Of a DNA stretch of 64,000 nt, positions 25,987 to 36,018 are shown one piece after another. The first letter of the stretch is position 1. Each line of letters opens with the position of its first letter. Source of the DNA: NORP240 sp965222175 (GTDB lineage: Bacteria > Pseudomonadota > Gammaproteobacteria > Pseudomonadales > Pseudohongiellaceae); NCBI GenBank assembly GCA_965222175.1, contig OZ244938.1, forward strand, positions 4,154,001-4,218,000, given 5' to 3'. Both the position numbers and the translations under genes were made by a program. Below the pieces are notes generated by a model, which saw nothing but the letters and a program-made list of their open reading frames with translations, searched no databases and was not told the DNA's origin.

Positions 25987-27284
25987 CACAGTGACGCCTC
26001 CGCCAGTATGGCATCCAGGCGATAATCCTGCAGGCCGGTGCGGGTCCGCCAGCCGGCGAGTCGAGCGAGACTGCCGTGGTGACCGGAAGCAGCGGCGGAG
26101 CGGGCCAGCAACAGGGTGTCGGAGGGATCTTTCTGTACCATCCAGTTGGCCAGGGCCGCGTCATGGGCCAGCTGGGGATCATCCGCCAGCTCAAGTGCAT
26201 ACAGGGCTATCAGCTTGTGAGGCTGGTCGGCGCCACGCTGCGCCAGGGCCTGGATTTTCCGTTCCAGAACTGCCAGGGCAGGCCGGACTTGTTGCGGCTG
26301 ACCGGAATCCAGTAAGGCACGAACCCGCAGGATTTCAAGTTCCAGCGAGTTGTCCAGGTCCCGCCGGGTTTGCAGGAACCGGGCAGCGTCAGCGGCCTGT
26401 CCCCGTTCAATTAACCGGGCCGCATAGCTGATCGCCACGTAACGACTGTCGGGATTCAGGCGCAGCGCGTCACGGTAGTGGCCTATTGCCACCGGCGATG
26501 CATTCAGTCGCCGGGCGATATCCGCCGCCGTTACATGCAGTTCAAAAGACAGCGCCCGGGGGAGGCGACCCGCCGCCAGCGCCGCTTCGACCTGTTGCAG
26601 TGCCCGGTGGGCATTGCCGGTCAAACCGTCCAGTTGGGCCTGGCAGTTCAACGCCAGTATCGCGTAGCCGACCCTGGCCAGTTGCCGGCAATGGTCGGCC
26701 ACCAGGTCCAGGTGACCGGCCACCAGGCTGACCTGGGGCTGCATCTGCAGCGCCCTGGGGTTGCCAGGATCCACGGCCAGTATCTCCTGCAGTTCCTCCA
26801 GTGCTGCATCGAACCGGTGGTTGTGCTGCAGTATATCGGCCTTGACCAGGCGTACCGCTACCGGCAGCGGATCGGACCCTGGCCAGGATTCAACCAGTGC
26901 CAGGGCCTTGCCGTAAGCACGGGGACTGCCTTCGCCCACGGCAAGGTTGTAGACAGCAAGAATTTTCTGCCACAACAGGGCCCGCTCATCGGCGGATACC
27001 GTCCCGTCAGGCGTGGACGCGTTGTCTACAGCGAAGCGACGCCGTGACTGATTCGCCAGGGCAACGACTGCCTCGGGCAGCACCGCAACGACTTCGTCGT
27101 CACTTTGGGGCACATAGCCCCTGGCAGAATCAGCACCAGCCTCTCCGGAGTCCAGCAATGCCAGGATCAGCAGAACGGTCCCCAGGGATCTCAGCGTCAG
27201 TCCGGCAGAACGGACCATGCCGTTACTGCCGGGACGAGTCACCGGACCTGCCGGAGTCGGGGCTGACGTTTTTGCTATCCACAT
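25986..27284 (-). CDS. Exported TPR-repeat protein
   Basis: A 432-residue protein. A signal sequence lies at about residues 23-50, and an alternative start at Met23 (27218) is possible. Tandem TPR-like helical pairs cover about 90-420 (for example FDAALEELQEILAVDPGNPRALQ and SPVAIGHYRDALRLNPDSRY). It is likely a periplasmic scaffold. It starts 16 nt after the DUF4331 stop and overlaps the HupE-like gene by one nucleotide. The three genes form one operon whose products may act together in the envelope. Confidence 0.82.
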   Translation of the reverse strand: MWIAKTSAPTPAGPVTRPGSNGMVRSAGLTLRSLGTVLLILALLDSGEAGADSARGYVPQSDDEVVAVLPEAVVALANQSRRRFAVDNASTPDGTVSADERALLWQKILAVYNLAVGEGSPRAYGKALALVESWPGSDPLPVAVRLVKADILQHNHRFDAALEELQEILAVDPGNPRALQMQPQVSLVAGHLDLVADHCRQLARVGYAILALNCQAQLDGLTGNAHRALQQVEAALAAGRLPRALSFELHVTAADIARRLNASPVAIGHYRDALRLNPDSRYVAISYAARLIERGQAADAARFLQTRRDLDNSLELEILRVRALLDSGQPQQVRPALAVLERKIQALAQRGADQPHKLIALYALELADDPQLAHDAALANWMVQKDPSDTLLLARSAAASGHHGSLARLAGWRTRTGLQDYRLDAILAEASL

Positions 27285-27300
27285 CGTAGGCTACCCCGCT

Positions 27301-28725
27301 TCAGTCGATCACGTCACCGCCAGTGGGTTCGTTCAGGTACGGAAACTCGTTTTTGAACTCGATTGCGGAAACCGTGGTCTGGTCGGTGAACGGCACCATG
27401 TTGTTGGGCGCCTGGGTTGCATCAGGATTCAGCGCTCCCATCATCACGCGCAGCGCAATATCGACGACGTCATCACCTGGACGACGACCATTGGGAAATC
27501 CCGCGATATCACCAGCCAGGACGCCCATGTTTTCCTGTAGCGTTGCCACAACCGGTTCCACGGCGGTATTCAGCCGCAGCATATCCGAAGTAGCGAACAT
27601 ACCGTTGCTGATGTTTTCAGGCAGGTTGAGTCCCTCCACGCCACCAATGGCCGCCACCAGGTCAAGTCGCGGAAAATTCATCGGTGCCACCGCACCGGCA
27701 TCGGCAAACAGCAGTTCCAGCAGGAAAGGCAGGGTGGGATTGAGCGCGTAGTCGACAAACTGACCATCGTTCAGCGGCTCACTCATATTGAATTTATCCT
27801 TGTCGGGCAGGCCGATTACCAGTTCGTTGATCAGCGGAAAACCCAGCCTTGAGACCTGCATCGGCTCGTCATCGGGAAAGTCGAAGCTGGCGGTGGTCCA
27901 GGCGCCGATCACGGTATCGTCCGCTACCAGGCAGTCGATGGGTATTTCCAGGGCCAGCGTGGTTATATTGGAATCACCGATGGGGTTGGGCACGGCGTCC
28001 TCGGCACCCAGGGGATTGAGGTTTACCAGGTCGAAGACCTGGCCAAGGTTGACAGCAAAACTCTCGCTTCGCTGCCCGACGAAAACCCTGCCTTCGGCGC
28101 TGCAGCCGGGGATGGCAATGGGTCGAATATGACTGCCTGCGTAGGTTTCATAATCCGGTATCGATTTACTGCCGATATTGTCCAGGGGCTTGCGAAAGGA
28201 ACTCTCACCGGTTACCGCATCGGTAATCGGCATCGACGTGCCGTCACGCCGATCACCGGCAATGTAGTTGATAACAAACTCCTGGCGGGAATTGACGCTG
28301 CCGGTATCCCCGGCGTCGGGTCCGACACCGCCGGCGATGGCCAGGGGTATGGCGATATCCTGCCCACCCACCGGAACCGTGACACCCGCCAGCAGGGTGG
28401 AGAATTTGAAACTGAAGGTGATATCTTCCTGTGAGTCACCGTCGTTGTCTATGTGTATCTCATAAAGGGCATCGTCTTCCAGGTTGAAATAGTTGGGTCC
28501 GCCGTAAGGATCCTGTAACGGGAAATAATTGGCCAGAATGGTTACCATGTCCTCGCGTCCCGGTTCGTAGCTGCGGAACATGTACAGATCCGTCGCATCA
28601 TACCGGGGCAGGCCGGCGATCATGGGTGCTTCCCGATGGCTGGAGGCGGACGCCATGGCGCTGCAGGAAATGAGACCGGCCGCCAGCATGCTCCGGGTAA
28701 GTAGTCTATTGTTCAAGCTGTTCAT
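27301..28725 (-). CDS. DUF4331 family exported protein
   Basis: A 474-residue protein. The ATG at 28725 has GGAG upstream and starts a signal peptide (about residues 1-28). The diagnostic start of the mature part is SSHREAPMIAGLPRYDATDLYMF, and DNDGDSQEDITFSFKF follows about 60 residues later; both are typical of DUF4331. The beta-rich family has no proven function. First gene of the DUF4331-TPR-HupE operon, divergent from the ECF sigma/ChrR pair, which makes it a likely target of that sigma factor (inference). Confidence 0.92.
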   Translation of the reverse strand: MNSLNNRLLTRSMLAAGLISCSAMASASSHREAPMIAGLPRYDATDLYMFRSYEPGREDMVTILANYFPLQDPYGGPNYFNLEDDALYEIHIDNDGDSQEDITFSFKFSTLLAGVTVPVGGQDIAIPLAIAGGVGPDAGDTGSVNSRQEFVINYIAGDRRDGTSMPITDAVTGESSFRKPLDNIGSKSIPDYETYAGSHIRPIAIPGCSAEGRVFVGQRSESFAVNLGQVFDLVNLNPLGAEDAVPNPIGDSNITTLALEIPIDCLVADDTVIGAWTTASFDFPDDEPMQVSRLGFPLINELVIGLPDKDKFNMSEPLNDGQFVDYALNPTLPFLLELLFADAGAVAPMNFPRLDLVAAIGGVEGLNLPENISNGMFATSDMLRLNTAVEPVVATLQENMGVLAGDIAGFPNGRRPGDDVVDIALRVMMGALNPDATQAPNNMVPFTDQTTVSAIEFKNEFPYLNEPTGGDVID

Positions 28726-28964
28726 CAGTTTTCTCCGGTAGTGCAATTAACGTGAAAATGTTGCCGCGGGTACTGGTTCGGGTTCGCGTTATGCGGCAGT
28801 AAACCACGGTCCTGTCATTACTTCGTCCCAGGTCGAAAAATCGATTAAAAAATTTTCGCCTTGCAGAAAAAGTGAAAAAATTGCACGGTATTGACGTCCA
28901 TCAGCGTCCCGATGACGTATCTATCAGGTTAAGTATCCAAATCCAGGCGGGAAAACTGCAATCA

Positions 28965-29603
28965 ATGGACAGCGAAGCGAATTCCCGGAGCCGGGACAAA
29001 AGCGGCGCGATGCTGCACCACGGCGAAATTGCGAAGCATCGCAGTACGTCGCTGCTGGTCGACGTGGCCCTGTCCCAGAGCCAGACTGCCTTTGAAGAAC
29101 TCTTTGATGAGTTCGCCAGCCGCATTTATCGTCTCGGTATGAAACTTGCCAGGAATGAGCAGATCGCCAAGGACCTGGTACAGGACGTCATGCTTCACGT
29201 CTGGCAACATGCCAACGACTTCGACATGGACCGCGGTACCGCGCAAAGCTGGATCTTCAGCCTGTCGCGTAACAAGTGCATCGACATGTTGCGCAAGGCC
29301 AATCGTCATGCCGTACAGCTTCCGGTGGATGACATCTGGCCCGACTACCAGCAGGAGCAGCTTGCCGCGGAGCTTGACGAAACCGAGGCCGATGTCGAAA
29401 AGCTGAACAGCCTTGGCAGGATTGACAGCCTGATGACCCGGCTGCCCGCGCCCCAGTGCGAGGCAGTGAGGATGGTTTATGTCAACGATCTTAACCACGA
29501 GGAAGCGTCCAGCAGGCTGAAGATTCCCCTGGGGACCTTCAAGTCCCGCCTGCGCCTCGGTTTAAGCAAACTCAGAAAAATGGTAAAAGTCCGCCATGAC
29601 TGA
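28965..29603 (+). CDS. ECF RNA polymerase sigma factor (RpoE/ChrR type)
   Basis: A 212-residue sigma factor. Region 2 is FEELFDEFASRIYRLGMKL to GTAQSWIFSLSRNKCIDMLR (about 45-115) and region 4 is LPAPQCEAVRMVYVNDLNHEEASSRL to GTFKSRLRLGLSKL (about 155-205). The ATG at 28965 is preferred; an in-frame GTG at 28872 would add 31 residues. Its stop overlaps the anti-sigma start by 8 nt. The ChrR-type partner places it near the ECF11 group, which in Rhodobacter answers singlet oxygen and other oxidants. Autoregulation is usual for such pairs, but I could not pick out its promoter motif. Confidence 0.92.
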   Translation: MDSEANSRSRDKSGAMLHHGEIAKHRSTSLLVDVALSQSQTAFEELFDEFASRIYRLGMKLARNEQIAKDLVQDVMLHVWQHANDFDMDRGTAQSWIFSLSRNKCIDMLRKANRHAVQLPVDDIWPDYQQEQLAAELDETEADVEKLNSLGRIDSLMTRLPAPQCEAVRMVYVNDLNHEEASSRLKIPLGTFKSRLRLGLSKLRKMVKVRHD

Positions 29604-30315
29604 TTCAGCGCACCATCACCCGGACAGTGCATTGCTGCAACGCTTTGTGGCAGGTGAGCTGCCCATGGGCGTCAACCTGGCAGTCTCTTCACATGTTGAT
29701 CAATGTGGCCCATGCCAGCAGCTCATCCCTCGCCTTTCCGTGGCAGCCGGTGACGCATGGGTTGAGGGTACCGCTGAAGACGAAGAAGATGCCACCGACG
29801 AACTGCTCAATATTTTTGACACTATCGTGGCACAACCGGCACCTTGTGCCAGCCAGCAAGAGGATTTGTATACCGGCATGGCCGCCGGCGACGGTGCAGT
29901 GTGCCTGCGGGATCGACCGGTGAGACTGCCGCGCCTCCTGGACAGAATCGCCAGGGATGGCCTGGACTGGAAACCAGTCGCAAATGGCATACACCAGGCA
30001 CTTATCGACGTGGACTCGCAAACCAAGTGTGAGTACATCTACATGGATCCCGGCGCGAGCGTGCCCACCCATACTCACCTGGGCAGTGAATTCATGCTGG
30101 TACTTGAAGGCACCATCGAAGACGGCTTCGGTAAATATGGAATCGGGGATTTCGTCGCACGGCACCGGCAGGACTGTCATGGGCAGGTTACGGAATCCGG
30201 GTGTGTCTGCCTGTTCGTCACTGACGCACCCCTTATTTTTACCGAGGGCAGGGCGCGACTGCTGAACCCGCTGAATCGACTCCGTCACTGGTGGTCGAAA
30301 CTGGGGAACCTCTGA
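29596..30315 (+). CDS. ChrR-type zinc anti-sigma factor with cupin domain
   Basis: A 239-residue protein. The N-terminal zinc anti-sigma domain has an early His cluster (HHHPD, residues 6-10) and HVDQCGPC (about 34-41), the H-x3-C-x2-C ligand set that clamps the sigma factor. The C-terminal ChrR cupin carries THTHLGSE (about 157-164) and DCHGQV (about 194-199), matching the second zinc site His-His-Glu-His. Both sites look intact, so it should sense oxidants like Rhodobacter ChrR. It overlaps the sigma gene by 8 nt (ATGACTGA). Confidence 0.92.
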   Translation: MTDSAHHHPDSALLQRFVAGELPMGVNLAVSSHVDQCGPCQQLIPRLSVAAGDAWVEGTAEDEEDATDELLNIFDTIVAQPAPCASQQEDLYTGMAAGDGAVCLRDRPVRLPRLLDRIARDGLDWKPVANGIHQALIDVDSQTKCEYIYMDPGASVPTHTHLGSEFMLVLEGTIEDGFGKYGIGDFVARHRQDCHGQVTESGCVCLFVTDAPLIFTEGRARLLNPLNRLRHWWSKLGNL

Positions 30316-30571
30316 TTAAGTATGGAAGTGCACTACGGGAGTTTGTCGGGCGCCACTGTAAGGCGTCGTGCGCCGGGAATGGCCGCCGCCCTTGCCAAGC
30401 GCGACAACACCGCAGTGGCGCCCGAAGGGGCCTGCCGGCACTCGCCTGCGGTTCCAGGCCATCGCGACATACGTGACTTGCTGGTAAACTGCCAACAGTC
30501 CCTGATCTCCGGCCCGACAGCCGGCCATCGGAAACCTGACTTCGTTTGCACCATAATAAGGAAGAACTACC

Positions 30572-33382
30572 GTGAAACTGCCTGACTGCACGTTCGCAAC
30601 CCGGACAATTATTTTCGCCTGGATGTTGACTGTTCAATCCGGATTTGCGGCGGAAAACTCCACCGTTGGCAACCTGGAACTGGACCAGGTGGCCACTGAC
30701 CTGATCCGGGAGGCGACCACCAGTCCCGACTTCCTGACCCGGTGGGTGGAGGTGCTGCCCGAGCACCCCACCGTACCCAGCCCCCGTGATGTGCTGGGCT
30801 ATACCATCGGTACGCAGGGTGAACTGACCCAGGTGGAACAGATCTATGGTTACTTCCAGGCCCTGGATGAGGCGTCCGATCGGGTGCGGATCTTCCAGAT
30901 GGGCCAGACCTTCGAAAACCGTGACATGCTGATCGTTGCCATTGCGGAGCCGGATATCCTCGCCAATATCGATGACTACCGCCTGCTGCTGGATGAACTG
31001 TCCGACCCCCGGGCCACTGACCAGGCCAGGGCCGAACAGGTTATCGACCAGGCACTGCCCGTTTTCTGGATGACTGCCGGACTGCATTCACCGGAACTGG
31101 GGCCGCCGGAAATGGTGATGGAACTGGCCTACCGGCTGGCGGTGGAAACCCGTGAACCGTTTACCTCCATTCGCAGCAAGGTAATCACGCTGATCACGCC
31201 GGTGTTTGACGTCGATGGCCGGGCACGACAGGTGGACTGGTATCGGCAGCATATCGCCGGCCACACCGACTACAATGACATGCCGCCACGAAGCGTCCCG
31301 TTCTGGGGTCACTACACCTACCATGACAATAATCGCGACGGCATATCCATCAGCCAGCCCATTACCCGCAATTATGTCAACAGCGTCTATGCATGGAGGC
31401 CGACTGTCAGCCTGGATTTGCATGAATCCGTACCGCTGCTTTATGTGGCAGGTGGCACCGGTCCCTACAATACCGGTGTCAGCCCCATCACCATCGGTGA
31501 GTGGCAGTTGCTGGCAAACTACGAGATTTCCCGATTGACCGGGTTTGGGCTTGAAGGCGTGTGGACCTGGGGGTATTACACCGGCTGGTATCCGGGCTAC
31601 ATGCTGTGGGCAACCAATAATCACAACAGCATGGGCCGTTTCTACGAAACGTTCGGTAATGGCAGCGCCGAGACCATGGATCGAGACCTGCGCAATGCCC
31701 GGATTGCCGGTGCGGATGTGACCAGCAGGCAATGGTATCGGGCTTCTCCGCCACCACAGAAACTGACCTGGTCAATGCGCAACAATACCAATTACATGCA
31801 GAGCGGGGTTATCGCGTCCCTGGAAATGGTGGCCAACAACGGCTCCATGTTTCTCTCGAACTATTACCAGAAGGGTGTCAATGCCCTGCATGCAGAAGTC
31901 AGTGAAGCGCCCTATGCCTTTCATATTCCCCGTCAACAGTCTGATGCTGATTCGGCCAACTACCTGGTTGGTGCCCTGGGACGACATGGCATCGAGATTG
32001 AAACGGCCACCGAAGCCGGCGAGTACGGCGACATCCAGGTGGAACGGGGTGACCTGCTGGTCAGGCTCAACCAGCCCTATGGACCCCTGGCCAACACCCT
32101 GTTGGAAAAACAGCAGTTTCCTGCCGATGTGCAGGTGCCACCCTACGACGACGTTTCCTGGACGCTGGGCCTGACCATGGGCGTCACGGTAAACCCGGTG
32201 GACGACGATGGCGTGCTGGACCACCAGGCCGAGAGTTTTGATACCGCCACGGAGTTCCAGTCAGCCGCTGCATTGCCAGGCAATGACGGTGTCTGGGCTA
32301 TTCCCAATTATGGCCAGCGGGAACTGGGACCGGTTCGCTTCGCCCTCGGCGATATACCGGTGCTGGCTGCCGAGGAATCCTTCGAGGCTGGCCGTGCGGA
32401 ATATCCGGCCGGCACACTGCTCATCGACATGAGCACCGTGGACCCCGACCCGATTGCTGATGTGCTTGGCGCCAGCCATCTGCAGGTGGTACGACTGGGT
32501 CGCATGCCGGATGTGGCAACCCACGAGCTGGACCTGCCGCGGCTGGCTGTTTTCCAGACCTGGACATCGACACAGAATGCCGGCTGGGTCCGCTACAGCC
32601 TTGATGAAGCAGGTGTGCCCTATCGCCTGGTTTCCAAGGATCGCATCCGGTCCGGCAACCTGCTGGACGAATTCGATGTCATTCTCGTGCCGCATATGAG
32701 TGCCGGCACCAGTCTCGGTTCGATTATCGGCGGCATAGATCCCAAGTGGTCGCCTCTGGCCTATCAGAACTCCGAAGACACGCCGAATCTTGGCCACATC
32801 CTCAACTCCGAGGATATTACTGGCGGAATCGGTTTTACCGGCATGGCCAACCTGGAGACGTTTGTCCGGGGCGGGGGAACACTGGTGACCCTGGGCTCCG
32901 CCGGTGTCCTGGCGTCTGATTCCGGTATTCTGCGCGGAATCCGCAAGATCGATGCCGGCAGTATGAATACTCCCGGTTCCATTCTGACCGCCCGGGTAAC
33001 CGACACCGGTTCGCCCCTGACCTACGGCTACGATGAAATCACCCACGTGTTTCGCGGCAACGGTCCGATCTTTTCCGTACCTTACTACGACAGGCACCTG
33101 GCTCCCCTGCAGTTCGGCACCAAACCGCTGGAAGATCAGAATGAAGAGTCCACCGACGAGCCTGCCGAAGACAACGAAGACAGTCCGCCGCTGGTGCTAT
33201 CCGGCGGTATAGTCCGGGGCGCCGACGTTATCGACGGCGAACCGGCTATCGTCAGCAAGTCGCTGGATGCGGGACACGTGGTCATGTTCAGCTGGAATCC
33301 CATGCATCGTCATGTGAACCACCATGACTATGCCTTCGTGTATAACGCCCTGCTCAACTGGAACGATCTTGCCTCGGAGTAA
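30572..33382 (+). CDS. Exported M14 zinc carboxypeptidase-like protein
   Basis: A 936-residue protein with a GTG start (AAGGAAG upstream) and a signal peptide (about residues 9-27). The M14 zinc site is complete: His172 and Glu175 in GLHSPELGPPE and His284 in LDLHES. A large C-terminal region follows, with a Rossmann/amidotransferase-like segment (about 690-930) and an acidic linker (EDQNEESTDEPAEDNEDS, about 852-869). Such long M14 proteins are probably periplasmic peptidases with an attached binding domain. Single gene. Confidence 0.88.
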   Translation: MKLPDCTFATRTIIFAWMLTVQSGFAAENSTVGNLELDQVATDLIREATTSPDFLTRWVEVLPEHPTVPSPRDVLGYTIGTQGELTQVEQIYGYFQALDEASDRVRIFQMGQTFENRDMLIVAIAEPDILANIDDYRLLLDELSDPRATDQARAEQVIDQALPVFWMTAGLHSPELGPPEMVMELAYRLAVETREPFTSIRSKVITLITPVFDVDGRARQVDWYRQHIAGHTDYNDMPPRSVPFWGHYTYHDNNRDGISISQPITRNYVNSVYAWRPTVSLDLHESVPLLYVAGGTGPYNTGVSPITIGEWQLLANYEISRLTGFGLEGVWTWGYYTGWYPGYMLWATNNHNSMGRFYETFGNGSAETMDRDLRNARIAGADVTSRQWYRASPPPQKLTWSMRNNTNYMQSGVIASLEMVANNGSMFLSNYYQKGVNALHAEVSEAPYAFHIPRQQSDADSANYLVGALGRHGIEIETATEAGEYGDIQVERGDLLVRLNQPYGPLANTLLEKQQFPADVQVPPYDDVSWTLGLTMGVTVNPVDDDGVLDHQAESFDTATEFQSAAALPGNDGVWAIPNYGQRELGPVRFALGDIPVLAAEESFEAGRAEYPAGTLLIDMSTVDPDPIADVLGASHLQVVRLGRMPDVATHELDLPRLAVFQTWTSTQNAGWVRYSLDEAGVPYRLVSKDRIRSGNLLDEFDVILVPHMSAGTSLGSIIGGIDPKWSPLAYQNSEDTPNLGHILNSEDITGGIGFTGMANLETFVRGGGTLVTLGSAGVLASDSGILRGIRKIDAGSMNTPGSILTARVTDTGSPLTYGYDEITHVFRGNGPIFSVPYYDRHLAPLQFGTKPLEDQNEESTDEPAEDNEDSPPLVLSGGIVRGADVIDGEPAIVSKSLDAGHVVMFSWNPMHRHVNHHDYAFVYNALLNWNDLASE

Positions 33383-33499
33383 AGTGACGATCAGGGAAAT
33401 ACCCCGGCTTTCAGGCGAGTTCATTGGCGAGGCGCCTTGCCGCCGGCATGCGTCGGCCTGTTCAGGCGAGGCAGCGAAGCGCAATGGCAATCGGGTCTG

Positions 33500-34165
33500 T
33501 TAACAGAGTCTGAATATAATCAGGAAAGCCGGCTTCTGCATACACTCTTCCCGTTTCTTCTTATAGGCCGCCTCCAGTTTACCCAGTTCCAGCAACGACT
33601 GTTCCACTGACGGATTTTCCCGGGCCACCTTCAATATGTTTTCCCGCAGCGCAGAGAATTCCCGGGCATACTGACCCTGCAGCCCGGAAGCGGTTTCCGG
33701 GACCGCGTTGCCTCGCAGGAAATCCTGGGCGTTGTCGGCAACCGCCTGCTCGAAGAATGCCGGCCAGCACTGCAGCTCCGTGATGTGCGTGCCAGTCCAC
33801 GCCTGCTGTTTACAGTTGACGTCGAACCGGTCATCGATGTTGAGATCGTTGTAATCGGCGTAGAGGGCCTCTTTGGCGTCTTCTATTTGTGCCCGCAGCA
33901 GGAAGAACGATCGCTGTCCGGTAACGGTAATCTGTTCAATGGGAACCGACGGCAGCTCGCTTTCATCATCCCCAGCATCTTGACCAGTGAAATCACCGGT
34001 GGATTCGTTGGTGATTTCACTGGTGGTTTCGTTGTCAGGTGCAACAGCCTGGTCTTCCTGCGCCAAAGACCGCCCTGCGGCAAGCCAGCAGCACGCGGCA
34101 ACAAGCAGGCATAGTACAGCTGCTACTGGACTTTTCGGTTCAGTACCGTATTCCGGTGCTTTCAT
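33500..34165 (-). CDS. Conserved exported protein of unknown function
   Basis: A 221-residue protein starting at the ATG at 34165 with a signal peptide (LCLLVAACCWLAAGRSLAQ, about 16-35). After an acidic Thr/Glu/Asp linker comes IEQITVTGQRSFFLLRAQIEDAK (about 72-94), a segment that recurs in uncharacterised gammaproteobacterial proteins. A Cys pair is separated by 18 residues (VNCKQQA and LQCWPAF), and the C-terminal half is helical. A longer start at 34213 is possible. I assign no function. Confidence 0.7.
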   Translation of the reverse strand: MKAPEYGTEPKSPVAAVLCLLVAACCWLAAGRSLAQEDQAVAPDNETTSEITNESTGDFTGQDAGDDESELPSVPIEQITVTGQRSFFLLRAQIEDAKEALYADYNDLNIDDRFDVNCKQQAWTGTHITELQCWPAFFEQAVADNAQDFLRGNAVPETASGLQGQYAREFSALRENILKVARENPSVEQSLLELGKLEAAYKKKREECMQKPAFLIIFRLC

Positions 34166-34357
34166 CAGCAATTCACCAAGCCTGCCACCTGCAAGCCCGC
34201 CAGGAGGGAACATGTGCCGATCATACTTCAGGAATCTTTGATTGACAAAGCCAGAGTACAATCCGGTGTTCCTAAAAAAGCTGGCTCCCGGTCCAGCCAA
34301 TCCAACCACTGGCAATCGTCCCAGCGTCGCGATTTTCGTGCCGCAACCTGCCGCCGA

Positions 34358-34528
34358 CTAACTGTTGGCGACGATATAGGTGGCGAGAATGACCATCAGC
34401 ACCAGTGTGCTGCCATATCGGGTAACCGACCTGGAAATGGGATAGCGAAAGTCTTGCTTTTTCATGGGTGCCAGGCTAACCCGTGCCCGCTTCTGGAACC
34501 ATGGGTCAGGGAAACCATGTATTTTCAT
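34358..34528 (-). CDS. Candidate small membrane protein, 56 residues
   Basis: A short frame from an ATG at 34528 (alternative 34465) ends in a single hydrophobic helix (STLVLMVILATYIVANS). It has basic residues before the helix, as in small inner-membrane proteins. There is no strong ribosome-binding site and no family is recognised. The rest of the 34166-34723 gap shows nothing further. Confidence 0.35.
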   Translation of the reverse strand: MKIHGFPDPWFQKRARVSLAPMKKQDFRYPISRSVTRYGSTLVLMVILATYIVANS

Positions 34529-34723
34529 ACAGTATCGTCCCGCTGACCCGCTATGCAACACAGTGAGCAGCCCATCGCCCCTCGCGGCGCCACGGAAGTG
34601 CACGCCGGAATACGCTGTGCTAATCTCCGTAAGTCCGGATTCTGCGGCATTCAAGCCTTCTTCAGCGAGGCATTTCGCTAAAATTCCGGCACCAGCCAGT
34701 ATTAACTACGGAGCAGTAGCCCA

Positions 34724-35683
34724 ATGAAATACTCAACAGGAGCAATCAGTAGCACAGTGTTAGTTTCGGCAATTCTGCTGGTGGGAGGAACCCTAACCGG
34801 CGCCTTTGCACAGGCACAATTCAGTGGTGTACAGCTTGCCATCGAACCCGTGGCCGGAAATGTCTACATGGTCCAGCGGCCCGGGGGCGGAGGCAATATC
34901 GGTGCCTTCGTGGGTCCGGAGGGCGTGCTGCTGGTTGATTCACTGTTCGCGCCGCTGTCGGACCGGCTGGTCGCGGCCGTACGGGAGGTGACCGACCAGG
35001 ACATTCGCTTCCTGATCAATACCCACATTCACATCGATCACGTTGGTGGCAACGAAAACCTGGCGCAGATGGGCGTGCTGATTTTCGCTCACGACAACAC
35101 GCGATTACGGTTTCTGGAGGAGCGCAGCCGCGTTCCCAGGTCGGGCGGTTCATTCGTGCCACAACAACCGGAAGCCGCCAGGCCGGTGGTCACGTTCAAC
35201 GACACCATCAGCTTTCATCTGAACGGTGAGGAGGTACAGGCCTTCCTGGCACCACCCGCTCACACCGACGGTGACGTGTTTGTCTATTTTCCGGAGTCCG
35301 ACGTACTGCATCTGGGCGACGTGTACCGCACAACCAGTTATCCCATCATCGACATCTATAACGGCGGGTCGCTGCGGGGAACCATTGCCGCCCTGGACAA
35401 GGCCATCGACCTGGCCGGCCCGGAGACGAAAATTATTCCGGGTCACGGCCTGGAAGTAGTAGGCCCGGAAGAGCTGGTGGACTTCCGGGACATGATCGTG
35501 ACTGTCAGCGACAGGGTGCTGCACATGATCCGCGAAGGTAAAAAACTGGACGAAGTCATGGCGGAACGACCGACAGCAGACTATGATGCACAGTGGACTG
35601 ATGATCCGGGCTGGGGACCGGAAGATTTTATACCGATCGTGTACTATGAACTGGGTGGATCAGGGCGTCTGGCCGATCGCTGA
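34724..35683 (+). CDS. Exported metallo-beta-lactamase-fold hydrolase
   Basis: A 319-residue protein with a signal peptide (about residues 1-29). The dinuclear zinc motif HxHxDH is NTHIHIDHVGGN (about 104-115), with further ligands in PAHTDGD (about 178), HLGDVY (about 198) and IPGHGLE (about 239). The substrate is not predictable; many periplasmic members are not beta-lactamases. Single gene, followed by about 335 bp without a supported gene. Confidence 0.9.
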   Translation: MKYSTGAISSTVLVSAILLVGGTLTGAFAQAQFSGVQLAIEPVAGNVYMVQRPGGGGNIGAFVGPEGVLLVDSLFAPLSDRLVAAVREVTDQDIRFLINTHIHIDHVGGNENLAQMGVLIFAHDNTRLRFLEERSRVPRSGGSFVPQQPEAARPVVTFNDTISFHLNGEEVQAFLAPPAHTDGDVFVYFPESDVLHLGDVYRTTSYPIIDIYNGGSLRGTIAALDKAIDLAGPETKIIPGHGLEVVGPEELVDFRDMIVTVSDRVLHMIREGKKLDEVMAERPTADYDAQWTDDPGWGPEDFIPIVYYELGGSGRLADR

Positions 35684-36018
35684 TTTTCCTGACTTGTCTT
35701 ATAGTGAATTCAGGGCCGAGCAAGTATACAGGGCTTGCCGGCGCACATATTTTTTTGCCTGCCACGCACTCACTGAACCGGATATGGGTTACTTTGTTTC
35801 CCGTCGCGGCAGGACCGTGGCAGTATCCGGAGATGCCCGAGAGCGTCCGGTACCTGGATCAGGGGTCGTGCGACGTCGGCCTGCTGGTCGACAAGTTATC
35901 GAACCAGGTACCATTGCCGGTTTAAACTGCTGTACTCCGACGCCTGATTGTGTAATATCCGCATTCGTGATCTGCAACATCCCTGCCCTGACATCAACAG
36001 CTACGGAACTTCTGCACA
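35684..36018. other. 335-bp gap without a supported gene
   Basis: Only short frames without ribosome-binding sites or recognisable domains occur here. It presumably contains the promoter of the methyltransferase/VTT operon. Confidence 0.5.
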
